Assembly: GCA_018296165.2 (NCBI GenBank)
Contig: JACKQL020000289.1
Coordinates: forward strand, 1-14,805
Direction of reading: 5' to 3'
DNA length: 14,805 nt
Source of the DNA: Termitomyces sp. T153
Taxonomy: Eukaryota > Basidiomycota > Agaricomycetes > Agaricales > Lyophyllaceae
Both the position numbers and the translations under genes were made by a program. Below the pieces are notes generated by a model. It was not told where the DNA came from. It saw nothing but the letters and a program-made list of their open reading frames with translations, and ran no database searches. This document shows, piece by piece, positions 7,311 through 14,805 of the stretch (positions are counted from its first letter, which is position 1; each line of letters starts with the position of its first letter).

Positions 7311-9787
7311 TTACAATCTTCTCCGTCGATCGTCCACACGGCGCGTCCCATCACCTGTCGTTTAGGGCAATTGCGAATAAAATGTCCCTGCTCACCACAT
7401 AGGATGCACGTGCCCTCCTTCCGTCGTTTCTCCTGCGTTTCTTCCGGCACGTCAATCCACTGACTGTCCTGGATCCTGTTTGCGCATAGAGCTTCCTGAT
7501 CGTTGGCGGGGTCCGGGCTGTCGTCGCGGTCGTCGGGATTGGTATCCGGAGGTACTGGGGTGTCGTGGAGGTCAGCGGCGTTGAGCTGGGCGGGTGGTCG
7601 CTGTCCCGGGGGCCGATTTGTGTTGGGGACTCCTCGGCCCGGGGGGAAGCGGGGTGCGGGGTTAGCAGGGCTAGCGGGGATGGAGGGTCGGATGCCATTG
7701 GTTGCTCCGGTCTGCCAGTTGGTGTTACCGGAAGTATTCCACGAGGTCCGGGGCGCCGTGTTTTCGCTGCGATCTTCCCAATAACGTTGGTCGACCTGGG
7801 TAACGAGCGCCTTGTACCCGTCGTAGGTGGTTTGTTTGGGCGCGAGGCGAAGGACGTCCTTGATCCGTTGGGGCAGGGCACGACGGAGGGCGAACCGGAG
7901 GGCGTTGTAATTCCAGCTGGTCTCGTAGGCCTCTCGTTCGAACCGTACGATGAAGGTCGTGAAGCGTTCGTTGTCGCGCATTCGGAGGTTGAAGAGATTT
8001 TCCTCCGCCTCTGCTACGGTATCAAAGACGCCAAACTTACTCGAGAACTCTTGAGTGAAAGCGAGCCAATGGGAGAGTACGGGATTGTTTGGGTCGAACC
8101 GGAGTAGCGCGGTGTAGTGGTCGAAAGCGATGCCCTGTAAGTATGATGCGGCGAAGGCTACTCGTGAGCTCTCAAGCTGAAAAGTGATGGGCTTAGCTTG
8201 AAACATAGTTAAGCATTGGGTCAGGAAGATTCGCCACTTCCGGGGGTCGCGGCCGGTGAAGGGTTCGGGCTTCTGGATGTCGAGCTTTCCTTCCCGGGCC
8301 AGTGCGTCGCGGGTGTCGTCCTGCGAATTTTGAGTTCGGGGTGGGGGTCCGGCGTTGTAGTAGTAGTAGTAGTTGTTTCCGTTTCCGCGCTGGGGGGGGA
8401 AGTTGTCCATCGCCGGGCCCCATCCTCCTGGGGGTCCGCCATTGGGTGGTCCCCCACCGGGGTTTTGACCTACACTACCCGGGGCGGGTCCTGGGGCCCA
8501 TCGAGGGGGAGAGGGTCCTCCGGGATTCGGGGGTCCGAAATAGTTGATGTCGTTGGGGGGGTTAGGCATCGGGGCGGGCGGGGGACGAAAGGGGTTGGCG
8601 GACAGAGGGGGTCGGGGCGCCCCGGGGCCCAGGGGCTGTCGCGGGGGGACTGGGGCGTTGGGACGGGGCGGAGGGGCGTTGCTACGAGGGGCGCGGAGGT
8701 CGAAATGGGGGGGTCGGTCTCGTTGGGGCCCGTTGCGCGGGGGGTGTTCGTCGACGGGGTTGCCCGGCTCGTCGATATAGGAGAGGGTCCGGTTGTCGTC
8801 GTCGACGCGTAGGGACGGTCGTTGGGAGCGGATTTCGGGGATGGCGGGTTGATCCCAGGTTCGGAAGGCGCTGGGCACCGAGCTGGCCCGGGGCCGGGCG
8901 GAGAGGGCCAGGGTGTGGGCGGCGGGTTGGTCGAACAGCCCCCCCGCGGGGTTGAGATTCCTCAAGATGCTGGAGGCCGCGTTGAGTTCTTCCTGCTGGC
9001 GGGGAACGGAAGATGGGGCTTCGTTTCGTGTCCCGACGGGTTCCTCGCGTTGCACGTGGAAGGAGCGGGTGGGGTCCAGGGGATCTTCGAAGGGGCGGGG
9101 GTTCGGGCTAGTGTGGATTTCTTCGACCAAGGCGCGGAGCTCGTTCCGTAAGTTCTCGTCGAGGCCCAGGGTGCCTTGCATATTCTCCGGGAGGTTCCCT
9201 TGCAGGTAGCGTTCGTGGAAGTCGAGGAGTCGGTCCGCCCAGACCTCCGGGGTTGCGGAGGTGTCGGGGTAGCCTAGGCTGGTAAGGAAGGTGCGGGTAC
9301 GCCTTGCGAATTCCGCAGGGGACAGGCGGAGGAAGCGGAGAACTTCGTCGCGTTGCTGGGCGTAGGCTTCGATCCTCTGCTGCCTGGGGGAAGGAGGGGT
9401 TTGAACGGCGAATGGTGGGCGGGGTGGGGAATAGTTATCCGTAGCTTCCGGAGGGGCTGGGGCTGCAGCGGGGATTGGATACGCATAGTAATGGGCGGGG
9501 GGAAGGTAGGCGGGGTTGGGGGGTGCTGCGGAGTATCCTCCGGGGTTGATACGGGGGTTGTTGCCATCGGCGTGGAATGCGGGAGGGCGGCGCCAGCCCG
9601 GGGGTATTCCCTGGCTGATGGAGGGGGCGTAGAACACCTGGTTGGGGTCAGGGGTCCAGTGACGGGGCACGTATTGGTCCGTGAAGGGGCCCGGGTAGAA
9701 TGGGGCGTAGGGATTTTCCAATATGGGCCGGCCGTAGGCGTCGGTTGGGTAACCGACTGGGTTGTACGCGGGGTTGAACGCAGACAT
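7277..9787 (-). CDS. gag: Gag: long proline-rich N-terminus, retrotransposon capsid domain, CCHC zinc knuckle
   Basis: Gag forms the cytoplasmic virus-like particle and packages the genomic RNA. The 836-residue protein starts at the first ATG after the primer site, only 33 bases from the LTR. Residues 1 to about 490 are rich in Pro, Asn, Gly and Tyr and probably disordered. They include a five-Tyr run encoded by a TAC microsatellite (plus strand 8357-8372). Residues from about 500 to 690 form the capsid-like retrotransposon gag domain (FTGRDPRKW at the start). A single zinc knuckle, CILCGEQGHFIRNC, spans 794-807 with the C-x2-C-x4-H-x4-C spacing. Total length is well above the 300-500 residues common in gypsy elements, because of the N-terminal extension. 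The protein ends at a TAG at 7277-7279. Confidence 0.92.
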   Translation of the reverse strand: MSAFNPAYNPVGYPTDAYGRPILENPYAPFYPGPFTDQYVPRHWTPDPNQVFYAPSISQGIPPGWRRPPAFHADGNNPRINPGGYSAAPPNPAYLPPAHYYAYPIPAAAPAPPEATDNYSPPRPPFAVQTPPSPRQQRIEAYAQQRDEVLRFLRLSPAEFARRTRTFLTSLGYPDTSATPEVWADRLLDFHERYLQGNLPENMQGTLGLDENLRNELRALVEEIHTSPNPRPFEDPLDPTRSFHVQREEPVGTRNEAPSSVPRQQEELNAASSILRNLNPAGGLFDQPAAHTLALSARPRASSVPSAFRTWDQPAIPEIRSQRPSLRVDDDNRTLSYIDEPGNPVDEHPPRNGPQRDRPPHFDLRAPRSNAPPPRPNAPVPPRQPLGPGAPRPPLSANPFRPPPAPMPNPPNDINYFGPPNPGGPSPPRWAPGPAPGSVGQNPGGGPPNGGPPGGWGPAMDNFPPQRGNGNNYYYYYNAGPPPRTQNSQDDTRDALAREGKLDIQKPEPFTGRDPRKWRIFLTQCLTMFQAKPITFQLESSRVAFAASYLQGIAFDHYTALLRFDPNNPVLSHWLAFTQEFSSKFGVFDTVAEAEENLFNLRMRDNERFTTFIVRFEREAYETSWNYNALRFALRRALPQRIKDVLRLAPKQTTYDGYKALVTQVDQRYWEDRSENTAPRTSWNTSGNTNWQTGATNGIRPSIPASPANPAPRFPPGRGVPNTNRPPGQRPPAQLNAADLHDTPVPPDTNPDDRDDSPDPANDQEALCANRIQDSQWIDVPEETQEKRRKEGTCILCGEQGHFIRNCPKRQVMGRAVWTIDGEDCNYQFTENESAV
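8357..8372. repeat. TAG/TAC trinucleotide microsatellite inside gag
   Basis: Five tandem TAG units on the plus strand encode five consecutive Tyr residues in Gag on the minus strand. The repeat keeps the reading frame. Its length may vary between copies of the element. Confidence 0.8.
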
Positions 9788-9806
9788 CGAGAACGGGGTA
9801 AGGGGG

Positions 9807-9819
9807 AGTCTTGATATTA
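9807..9819 (-). promoter_or_regulatory. Primer-binding site of self-priming type
   Basis: The 13 minus-strand bases immediately after the 5' LTR read TAATATCAAGACT. They are perfectly complementary to the predicted first 13 nt of the element's own RNA (AGTCTTGATATTA, from 10382). No TGG, which would pair with a tRNA CCA end, occurs at this point. In Tf1 and related sushi-group elements the 5' end of the mRNA folds back onto the PBS and is cleaved to prime reverse transcription. The same arrangement is predicted here from sequence. Confidence 0.85.
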
Positions 9820-10369
9820 TGTCAGGTTCCGCTGACGACGGTGGCTCAGTACACTGGCGAGTCCTTACTAGGCGGACGCGATGTCCTGCGTTTATAACCA
9901 GGCGCCCGGGGTTGGAGCGGAGGTGGGGAAGGCTTGCGAGGGGCCCCTAGGGATAGCGGCCCGAGTAGGTCCGGAGTGATTCAGAGGGGTCTAAGACCGG
10001 AGGTACTGGTCGTTGACCCGGGGTGGGTGTCGGAGCTCGTTAGCGGACGCACGAGGGGATTGCGGGGTAGGCGGAGGCTTCTCGGCTGTTGGGGGGGCGG
10101 GGTCAGTTGGATAGGGGATTACCGGGGCTTGATGGGTTCCGGGGTGAGCGGGTAGTGAGGCCCGGGGTTGTCGTTAGGAATGTTCAGGTCGTGGCGCGTG
10201 CGCGGAGTTCGTACTGATGTAGGGAGCCAGGGAACTTCAGGGGAACAAAGGAAATATGTACAGTCGAGACGAGACGGAGACGAGACGAGACTGAGAAAAG
10301 ATAGATTCGAAACCTAGGAACAGAAATACAGACGAGACGAGAGACGAAACATAGGAAACCGGTAAAATG

Positions 10370-10382
10370 TAATATCAAGACT
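10370..10382 (-). promoter_or_regulatory. Predicted transcription start and self-primer segment
   Basis: The minus strand from 10382 reads AGTCTTGATATTA, the exact complement of the PBS at 9807-9819. If the self-priming model is right, the RNA should start at or very near 10382. That lies 32 bp downstream of the first base of the TATA box, which is an independent agreement. Confidence 0.75.
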
Positions 10383-10406
10383 AGGGTTCGAGGAGTCATT
10401 CTATGA

Positions 10407-10414
10407 CTTATATA
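10407..10414 (-). promoter_or_regulatory. TATA box of the genomic RNA promoter
   Basis: TATATAAG on the minus strand lies in the 5' LTR, 32 bp upstream of the predicted cap site at 10382. It is conserved in the 3' LTR. It would drive the gag-pol transcript, whose leader runs 595 nt to the gag ATG. Confidence 0.7.
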
Positions 10415-10807
10415 CCAACTACTGGGTGCCTCCAAGGGCGGCGGATGTGATGGTGGGGGTCGACGGGGCTGTGCTGAGTCGACGGGTGTCGGGTACAACC
10501 CAAGTTCGGGCCGCGGCGGTATTCTGATGGGATCAGTTGGGGGCGCGGCCGCTCCGGGGCGTCGTGGCACTCCGGGATGGGTCGGGTGAACTAGGGTAGG
10601 GGGTCGGGGACGTATGACGTGTCCAGGAACGGTGGGGGAAGGTTTCAAGGGGGTGTTGATGGCTACGGATAGGGAGTTGCCGTCGGGGTTTGCCGGAGAA
10701 GCGTCGGAGTTGCCCAGTGTGGGCGTCGAAAGTGTGGGCGGGGTTCCGGGGAGTTATCGGGAGGGGTTGGGGGCCGTGTCTAGGGATCTAGGGAGCGGGT
10801 CGTGACA

Positions 10808-10812
10808 GTTAG
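10808..10812. other. Candidate target-site duplication (right copy)
   Basis: The five bases GTTAG follow the LTR end directly. Ty3/gypsy integrases usually duplicate 5 bp (sometimes 4). The left copy lies outside the window, so this rests only on position. Confidence 0.35.
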
Positions 10813-10936
10813 AATGATCCAATCTTGCTGCCATCACTGCTGGCAAGAATTTGCAATTTTTCATCACAAAGTTTGTGACAATCCTGCAACCACCAGTTTC
10901 AACATACAAGCACATTTCAGGGTGCATAGATCTGAT

Positions 10937-12300
10937 CTAGCTGCACCTGCATTTCTTATAGGCACATAGGGAGCAAATCATCCTTCTCTGGTCAATTTGC
11001 ACATCTGCATATATGTAATTGTAGATGTTGTGCACATTCTTGGGAGAGTCACTCTCAAAGTAATGGAATAAACAGTCTGCTACCTGGTTGAGCTCTCCCT
11101 TAACATAGGCAGTATTGAACCTCAACACATAATCTATTTATCATCATCAACAAGGAGACAAGTTTTGTTGAATTTTGAAAAACTCAAGGGTCTTATGATC
11201 CATGACAATATAGATCTTGTATCTGAGGAGCTTATCCTCCCATTTAAAGAAGGTTTCTAGGATGGCCAATGCTTTAAGTTCATGCATACCATAGTTTTTC
11301 TGTGCATTTGTAAACTTTTTGGATATAAACCTAGCTGGCCAACATTTCCACCAGCTCAGTCCTTGTCCATACATCACACTAATGCCTGTCTTAGAGGCAT
11401 CACATATTGGTCATACACAATCCTCATGTCGAGGATCAATAGGCCTAATGATGGGTGTTTCACTACAGATCCATTTGATCATGTCAAAACACTATCAGTA
11501 AATGGGGTGCCAGTGAATTGCAACTTGTTCTATGGATGCAAAAATATTGGAAAGGAAGTTCCTGATGTAGTTCAACAAGCTAACAAATTGCTGGATATCA
11601 TTGTAGGTTCTAAAAGTACACTGCTCCTGGACACAATTCAACTTATCCATGTCAGGGTCTATATCTTGTAAGTCAATGACATGGCTGAGGCACTCTACAT
11701 GCTTGACATACAGCTCACACTTCTTCTACTTGAGGTAGAGCTTAGTTTTTTGTAGTTTTTCAAAGACTACTCTGAGGTGTTCTTTGTGTTCCTCAATGGA
11801 ATTGGAAAAGACAAATATACTGTTTAAGTATACATGCATCCACTTCCCAATGACATTCCAAAATATGGACATTATCAGTTGTTGAAACATTGCTGGCACA
11901 TTACAGTTGCCAATCTGCATGATGTTACCACAATATGTCCCAATAATGGTCATAACCACAGTCTTAAGTATACCCAACATACATATCCTGACCTTTCTAT
12001 ACCATCTGTAAGGTTAAAAATTGACCTTACAAGTGCACATGCTACATCCTCTGGATTACCTCCTGATCAGGCAAGGGCATGATGTCTTTGACAGTGTTAT
12101 CATTGTGTTGATGAGCATCCAGTGCCATCTGCAAGAAGCAATATCCTTCTTGTGAATGCATGGAGCTATTCTTCTTGTGACCATTGATGATATTCTGGAA
12201 CTTGTCATACTACTGCTGTTGAAGACATGGAATGCTATCTTCTGTAAGCTTGGTTTAAATGATTCTGAGGTAACTAGATGTTGTGTTCTATTGGGCATTA
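10937..12300 (-). pseudogene. Decayed pol (RT and RNase H) of an older, different gypsy element
   Basis: Three minus-strand pieces in shifting frames align end to end with gypsy Pol. From 12230 to about 11985 a broken N-terminal RT part shows TVKDIMPLPDQ. From 11980 to 11726 the RT core shows a NCNVPAMFQ-like block and a ruined YLDD box (YLNS). From about 11420 to 11147 RNase H shows ICDAS, HELKALAILE and VMDHKTLEFF. At 11128-10937 the end of RNase H shows YVKGELNQVADCL. Several stops and frame changes separate the pieces, so no protein can be made. It differs strongly from the young element's Pol in sequence and has almost no CpG. Its integrase part is missing because the young element inserted at 10807/10808; it should continue left of position 1. 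Confidence 0.8.
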
Positions 12301-12860
12301 CTGGGTAATTTCAATTTACTTATTATAAAGACAATATTGGTGACTGTGGAGTGTTTATACCATTTTGCAGCTCTATAATCCTTGGAGACTCTGGTGATTC
12401 TGATCTCCCTCCTATCTGGATCAATAGAGGTAACTTCTACACCTACTCCACTCTGTCCAAAAGTGGAATTCCAGTTTGAAGACTGCATTCCCAAGCTCTA
12501 TCCAGAGAGATGTTTCTGCCTATGGGGCATGGAATGTTAGGACTGTACAGCTGGCATTAGATATCATAGATCAAATAGGGGTTCTGGTATTGAAGAAATA
12601 TGTACTGATGAACAAAGTTCCCAGCTAGCAAAGAAGCTGTTGATACACTGGCCTCAGAACTGAGGACCAGTGAAAGTGCTGAAATCAAAAGAAATTCTAT
12701 TCTATATACCAAAGAGGCTGAAAATCATAAGCCAGAAACATCAAAAACTGTAGACAAGAAAAGACCTACCTTGAAAAACTAAGTACTGCCACCCACAAGA
12801 CACTAAAAGATGAAGTAAACCAAAGCAGATATGTCAGAATCAAGTGATTGAAAAAAATCA
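12301..12860. other. AT-rich stretch, probably older element remains
   Basis: A minus-strand open piece (12494-12288, containing TSIDPDRREIRITRVSKDY) lies just upstream of the old RT and may be the eroded protease-RT linker of the same fossil; I do not recognise it with confidence. The rest (12500-12860) shows nothing that I can support. Confidence 0.3.
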
Positions 12861-13385
12861 TGTGCTAACAAAAGCTGAGCCTGTGGCTATGCATAAGCCA
12901 AGATGGCAATATCAAATCATAATCTGAGATCAGCCATCAAAGCTAGCAAGCCTCTGCACAATTTCCTTGACCACGTTCCACTAATTCATGTCCTAGAAAC
13001 AACAAATATTTAAATTCACAAAGATACTATTAAGTCCCACCAAAATGACTAAGAAGAATTAACAGATGGAGAAAGCCAAAATCCTAAGCTGGGACAAGTG
13101 CCAAGGATAGCTCCAGGAGACCAGCATATAACATAACTGACCAGCTACAAAAAACATGTGGATAGCACATTGGTCCATATGCCAACAATGAGCTATAAAA
13201 GGAGGAGGATTTTGAAGGAAAAGGGCAGGCAGACTATGTACCACAGCTTGGAATTCCCTAGGGAGCAGAATTCTTAGGCTTACAAGTGCATTAGTTGCTT
13301 TAGGAATAGTAATTATACTGTTGAGCCTGTTCTTTAGCATGAGACCATCTCAAGCTTAGAATAAAATCATTAAAATATTAAAACA
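12861..13385 (+). repeat. LTR-like fossil on the plus strand (boundaries uncertain)
   Basis: A TATA box, CTATAAAAGGAGG, begins near 13191, and a poly(A) signal, AATAAA, lies near 13360, about 170 bp downstream. This is the spacing of the promoter and terminator inside a gypsy LTR read on the plus strand. A TGTGCTAACA at 12861 and an AAAACA at about 13380-13385 are possible TG...CA ends, but I see no matching target-site duplication. The orientation is opposite to the old RT nearby, so it is probably a solo LTR or a fragment of a third element. Confidence 0.4.
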
Positions 13386-14417
13386 ACTTTCTATTGAAGT
13401 TCTACATGAGCTTGAGTGTAGCTAAAAGCCTCCAAACAACTGTGAATAGAAAGTTTGATCAGTTGATCTAATCATTGACAGCATCAAACCTACTTTCACA
13501 TCACTGTAGTCCCACCACATGTCCTATGCCAAAAGTATTGTCATGGATAGTCCCTAAGGTTGACTTCCACTCAAGTTCTTTCCTAGTGTAACACTCACAT
13601 GATCATGCAATTAGACTCTTTCTCATTGATTGCATTGAAACTTAGTTTTAACTTAATCAATCAAATCAGATATAATAAATCTCTTATTATGCAACTTGAT
13701 GTGATTTCTTGATCAAGCCCTGAACATTCAAGCACTTCAAGTTATTCACTTAAACTCAGTGCTACAGTGATATATTACTCTCTCTTTCCTATATCATTGC
13801 AATCATAGCTTGAACTGAGGCTATGGATAAGTTGAAATGTGGAAAAGTTGGTACTAGTAGCCAGATAGCTTCTATATCTGAGCATACTTGTGAGAAGTGG
13901 TTGGAATAAAAGAAACAAATGGAGGACATAACAGTGCAAGTAGATAAGGATCAATGTTGAAATCCTCTTTACCATACACAAGGACCTCATCACTCTCAGT
14001 TGTCTTAGTGTTGTTGCTATTTAAAGACACATTCCATTGTTGTGATGGTACAGGTAGCAATGATTGTTGTGATAATGATTCACAGTCATTCATAAGGCCA
14101 TCATTCAATAAGAGCAAGTCAACTCTTGAAGAATCAAATCTCAAGTAGTAGTTGTTTGTTCTTCTAGAGATGGGAGTGTGTCTGAGTCTGCTTTAGGCAC
14201 TTTGGCCAAAGCTCAATTTAAATTAATAACATATCTGAGCAAACAAACCTTGAAAATTTACAATTATCTAGTATGACCAAGACACAAAAAGCTCATTGAG
14301 AGCCTGCTTGTGCTCACAATATAGGAAATTTGTACCTGGCTTGACTATTTGATCATAACTGATATTAACTTAAACATCATATCAGCATATCTGAAGTAAA
14401 TATATGCATATACTTAC
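13386..14417. other. AT-rich, CpG-free region without a supported gene
   Basis: No retrotransposon motif, tRNA or complete gene is visible. A minus-strand open piece at 14144-13872 (RFDSSRVDLLLLNDG at its start) and a short piece ending in LFVSWSY-stop near 14270 could be exons of the gene remnant further right, but I could not join them in frame. Confidence 0.4.
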
Positions 14418-14805
14418 ACTATAGATTGGACTTCCAGTATTATTTGTGGTCAACCATCCTGCCAACCTGTAGATCTTATAGCAGGTGTTCTCTAGGAGGC
14501 ATTTGAGGTTGGCTATCATATTACCAAAGTTGTGTAAGTCATGAGCTGTGGCTAATATTCACAGATCTTTGTACTCACAATTCACATTGCTCAAGACTGT
14601 GTTCCAAACCTCTTTCAACATATCCATTTTCTTGATCATATCCTGCTTCTCTTGAGCAAATGCTTGAAGCATGGGCTTTTTAACCTTTGATGTTTTATCA
14701 TCTCAAGCAGGCACCACCACTTGTTACCAAAGTTGAAGTCTCTGAGACCTCAATAGCTTTGTAACTTTTGTCATCAGAATATATTCTTCCTCCTCCTCCT
14801 CTCCC
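14418..14805 (-). pseudogene. Coding-like exons of an unidentified gene, cut by the window edge
   Basis: Exon-like block A (14696-14579) reads KTSKVKKPMLQAFAQEKQ and on to LSNVN. A GTGAGT donor (14578-14573) and a CACAG acceptor (14550-14546) would join it in frame to block B (14545-14418), which reads HDLHNFGNMIANLKC and on to GSPIYS and ends at a GTAAGT donor (14417-14412). The first intron would be only 33 nt, very short. Upstream of A another coding-like piece (to 14805) is offset by one frame, suggesting a frameshift. There is a Lys/Met-rich helical segment in A. I do not recognise the family; a decayed host gene and a transposon gene are both possible. Confidence 0.3.

Larger units (their letters stand above)
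1..10807 (-). mobile_element. Nearly complete chromovirus-type Ty3/gypsy LTR retrotransposon with an antisense gene
   Basis: The unit is bounded by two direct copies of an LTR of about 989 bp and reads on the minus strand: 5' LTR, self-primer site, gag, protease-protease-RT-RNase H, integrase-chromodomain, antisense gene block, polypurine tract, 3' LTR. RT lies before integrase, which defines Ty3/gypsy. The chromodomain and self-priming signal point to the Tf1/sushi-like chromoviruses. The full length would be about 10.8 kb, long for a fungal gypsy element; the excess comes from a 2.1 kb antisense block, long LTRs and an enlarged Gag. The coding frames are open except for a single in-frame amber codon between RNase H and integrase. 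The window starts four bases inside the outer end of the 3' LTR, so the left flank cannot be seen. Confidence 0.95.
9820..10807 (-). repeat. 5' LTR of the young element (988 bp)
   Basis: It begins TGTCA at 9820 and ends TGACA at 10803-10807. On the minus strand, U3 is 10807-10383 (425 bp), and R plus U5 is 10382-9820 (563 bp). A TATA box, a predicted cap site and the GA-rich repeat blocks are all present. Compared with the 3' LTR it has TG for CG near 10089, CA for CG near 10105, TG for CG near 10453, one G fewer in the G run, and CG where the 3' LTR has CA at two places. Confidence 0.96.

Noticed and set aside
8216..8812. A 198-codon plus-strand open frame opposite gag
   Set aside because: It is Gly/Val/Arg-rich low complexity, the mirror of the Pro-rich Gag N-terminus, with no motif.
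9788..9819. Search for a tRNA-type primer-binding site (TGG next to the LTR)
   Set aside because: No TGG is present at the junction, and the 13-base self-complement fits the position exactly.
11282..11671. A 129-codon plus-strand open frame in the right flank
   Set aside because: It lies opposite the decayed RNase H and RT of the old element; its residues show no domain, and the minus strand clearly carries the homology.
13059..13340. A 93-codon minus-strand open frame
   Set aside because: It overlaps the LTR-like fossil with TATA and poly(A) signals on the plus strand and has no coding signature.
14785..14805. TCC-rich run at the right edge, considered as a polypurine tract
   Set aside because: It is a simple trinucleotide microsatellite (probably a Glu- or Gly-rich codon run on the minus strand), and the window ends before any LTR boundary could be seen.

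Overview
The window looks like genomic DNA from a filamentous fungus, most likely a basidiomycete (inference). The reasons are a chromodomain-bearing Ty3/gypsy element, a 49-nt GT-AG intron, and old repeat DNA that has lost almost all CpG. It contains no ordinary housekeeping gene. Positions 1-10807 are one nearly complete, very GC-rich and CpG-rich LTR retrotransposon lying on the minus strand. Positions 10808-14805 are much more AT-rich and almost free of CpG.

The young element runs right to left. Its 5' LTR is at 9820-10807 and its 3' LTR at 1-985, where the window cuts off only the outer four bases. A 595-nt leader leads to gag (9787-7277). Next comes a pol frame, shifted -1 relative to gag, that holds two tandem aspartic protease domains, reverse transcriptase and RNase H (7205-4572). 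After one in-frame amber codon the same frame continues into integrase with a GPF module and a C-terminal chromodomain (4571-3126). Just inside the 5' LTR there is no tRNA primer site. Instead, 13 bases match the complement of the predicted transcript 5' end, which itself lies 32 bp downstream of a TATA box. This is the self-priming arrangement known from the Tf1/sushi group.

The unusual part is the 2.1 kb between integrase and the 3' LTR (986-3125). It carries a gene on the opposite strand, convergent with pol: two exons joined in frame by a 49-nt phase-0 intron, predicting a 548-residue protein. That protein has a Gal4-like six-cysteine pattern, a long coiled coil and a conserved-looking helical C-terminus. 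Because the gene is antisense to the genomic RNA, its intron would not be spliced out during retrotransposition. Upstream of it lies a perfect 18-bp palindrome built from two TTGATCAA units.

The two LTRs differ by seven transitions and one 1-base length change by eye (about 99.3% identical), so the insertion is recent. It landed in an older, decayed gypsy element (reverse transcriptase and RNase H remnants, 10937-12300, minus strand), just past its RNase H; the rest of that old element should lie left of position 1. Further right are an LTR-like fossil on the plus strand (about 12.86-13.39 kb) and unidentified coding-like exons on the minus strand (about 14.4-14.8 kb). By eye only two CpG dinucleotides occur in the whole right flank.
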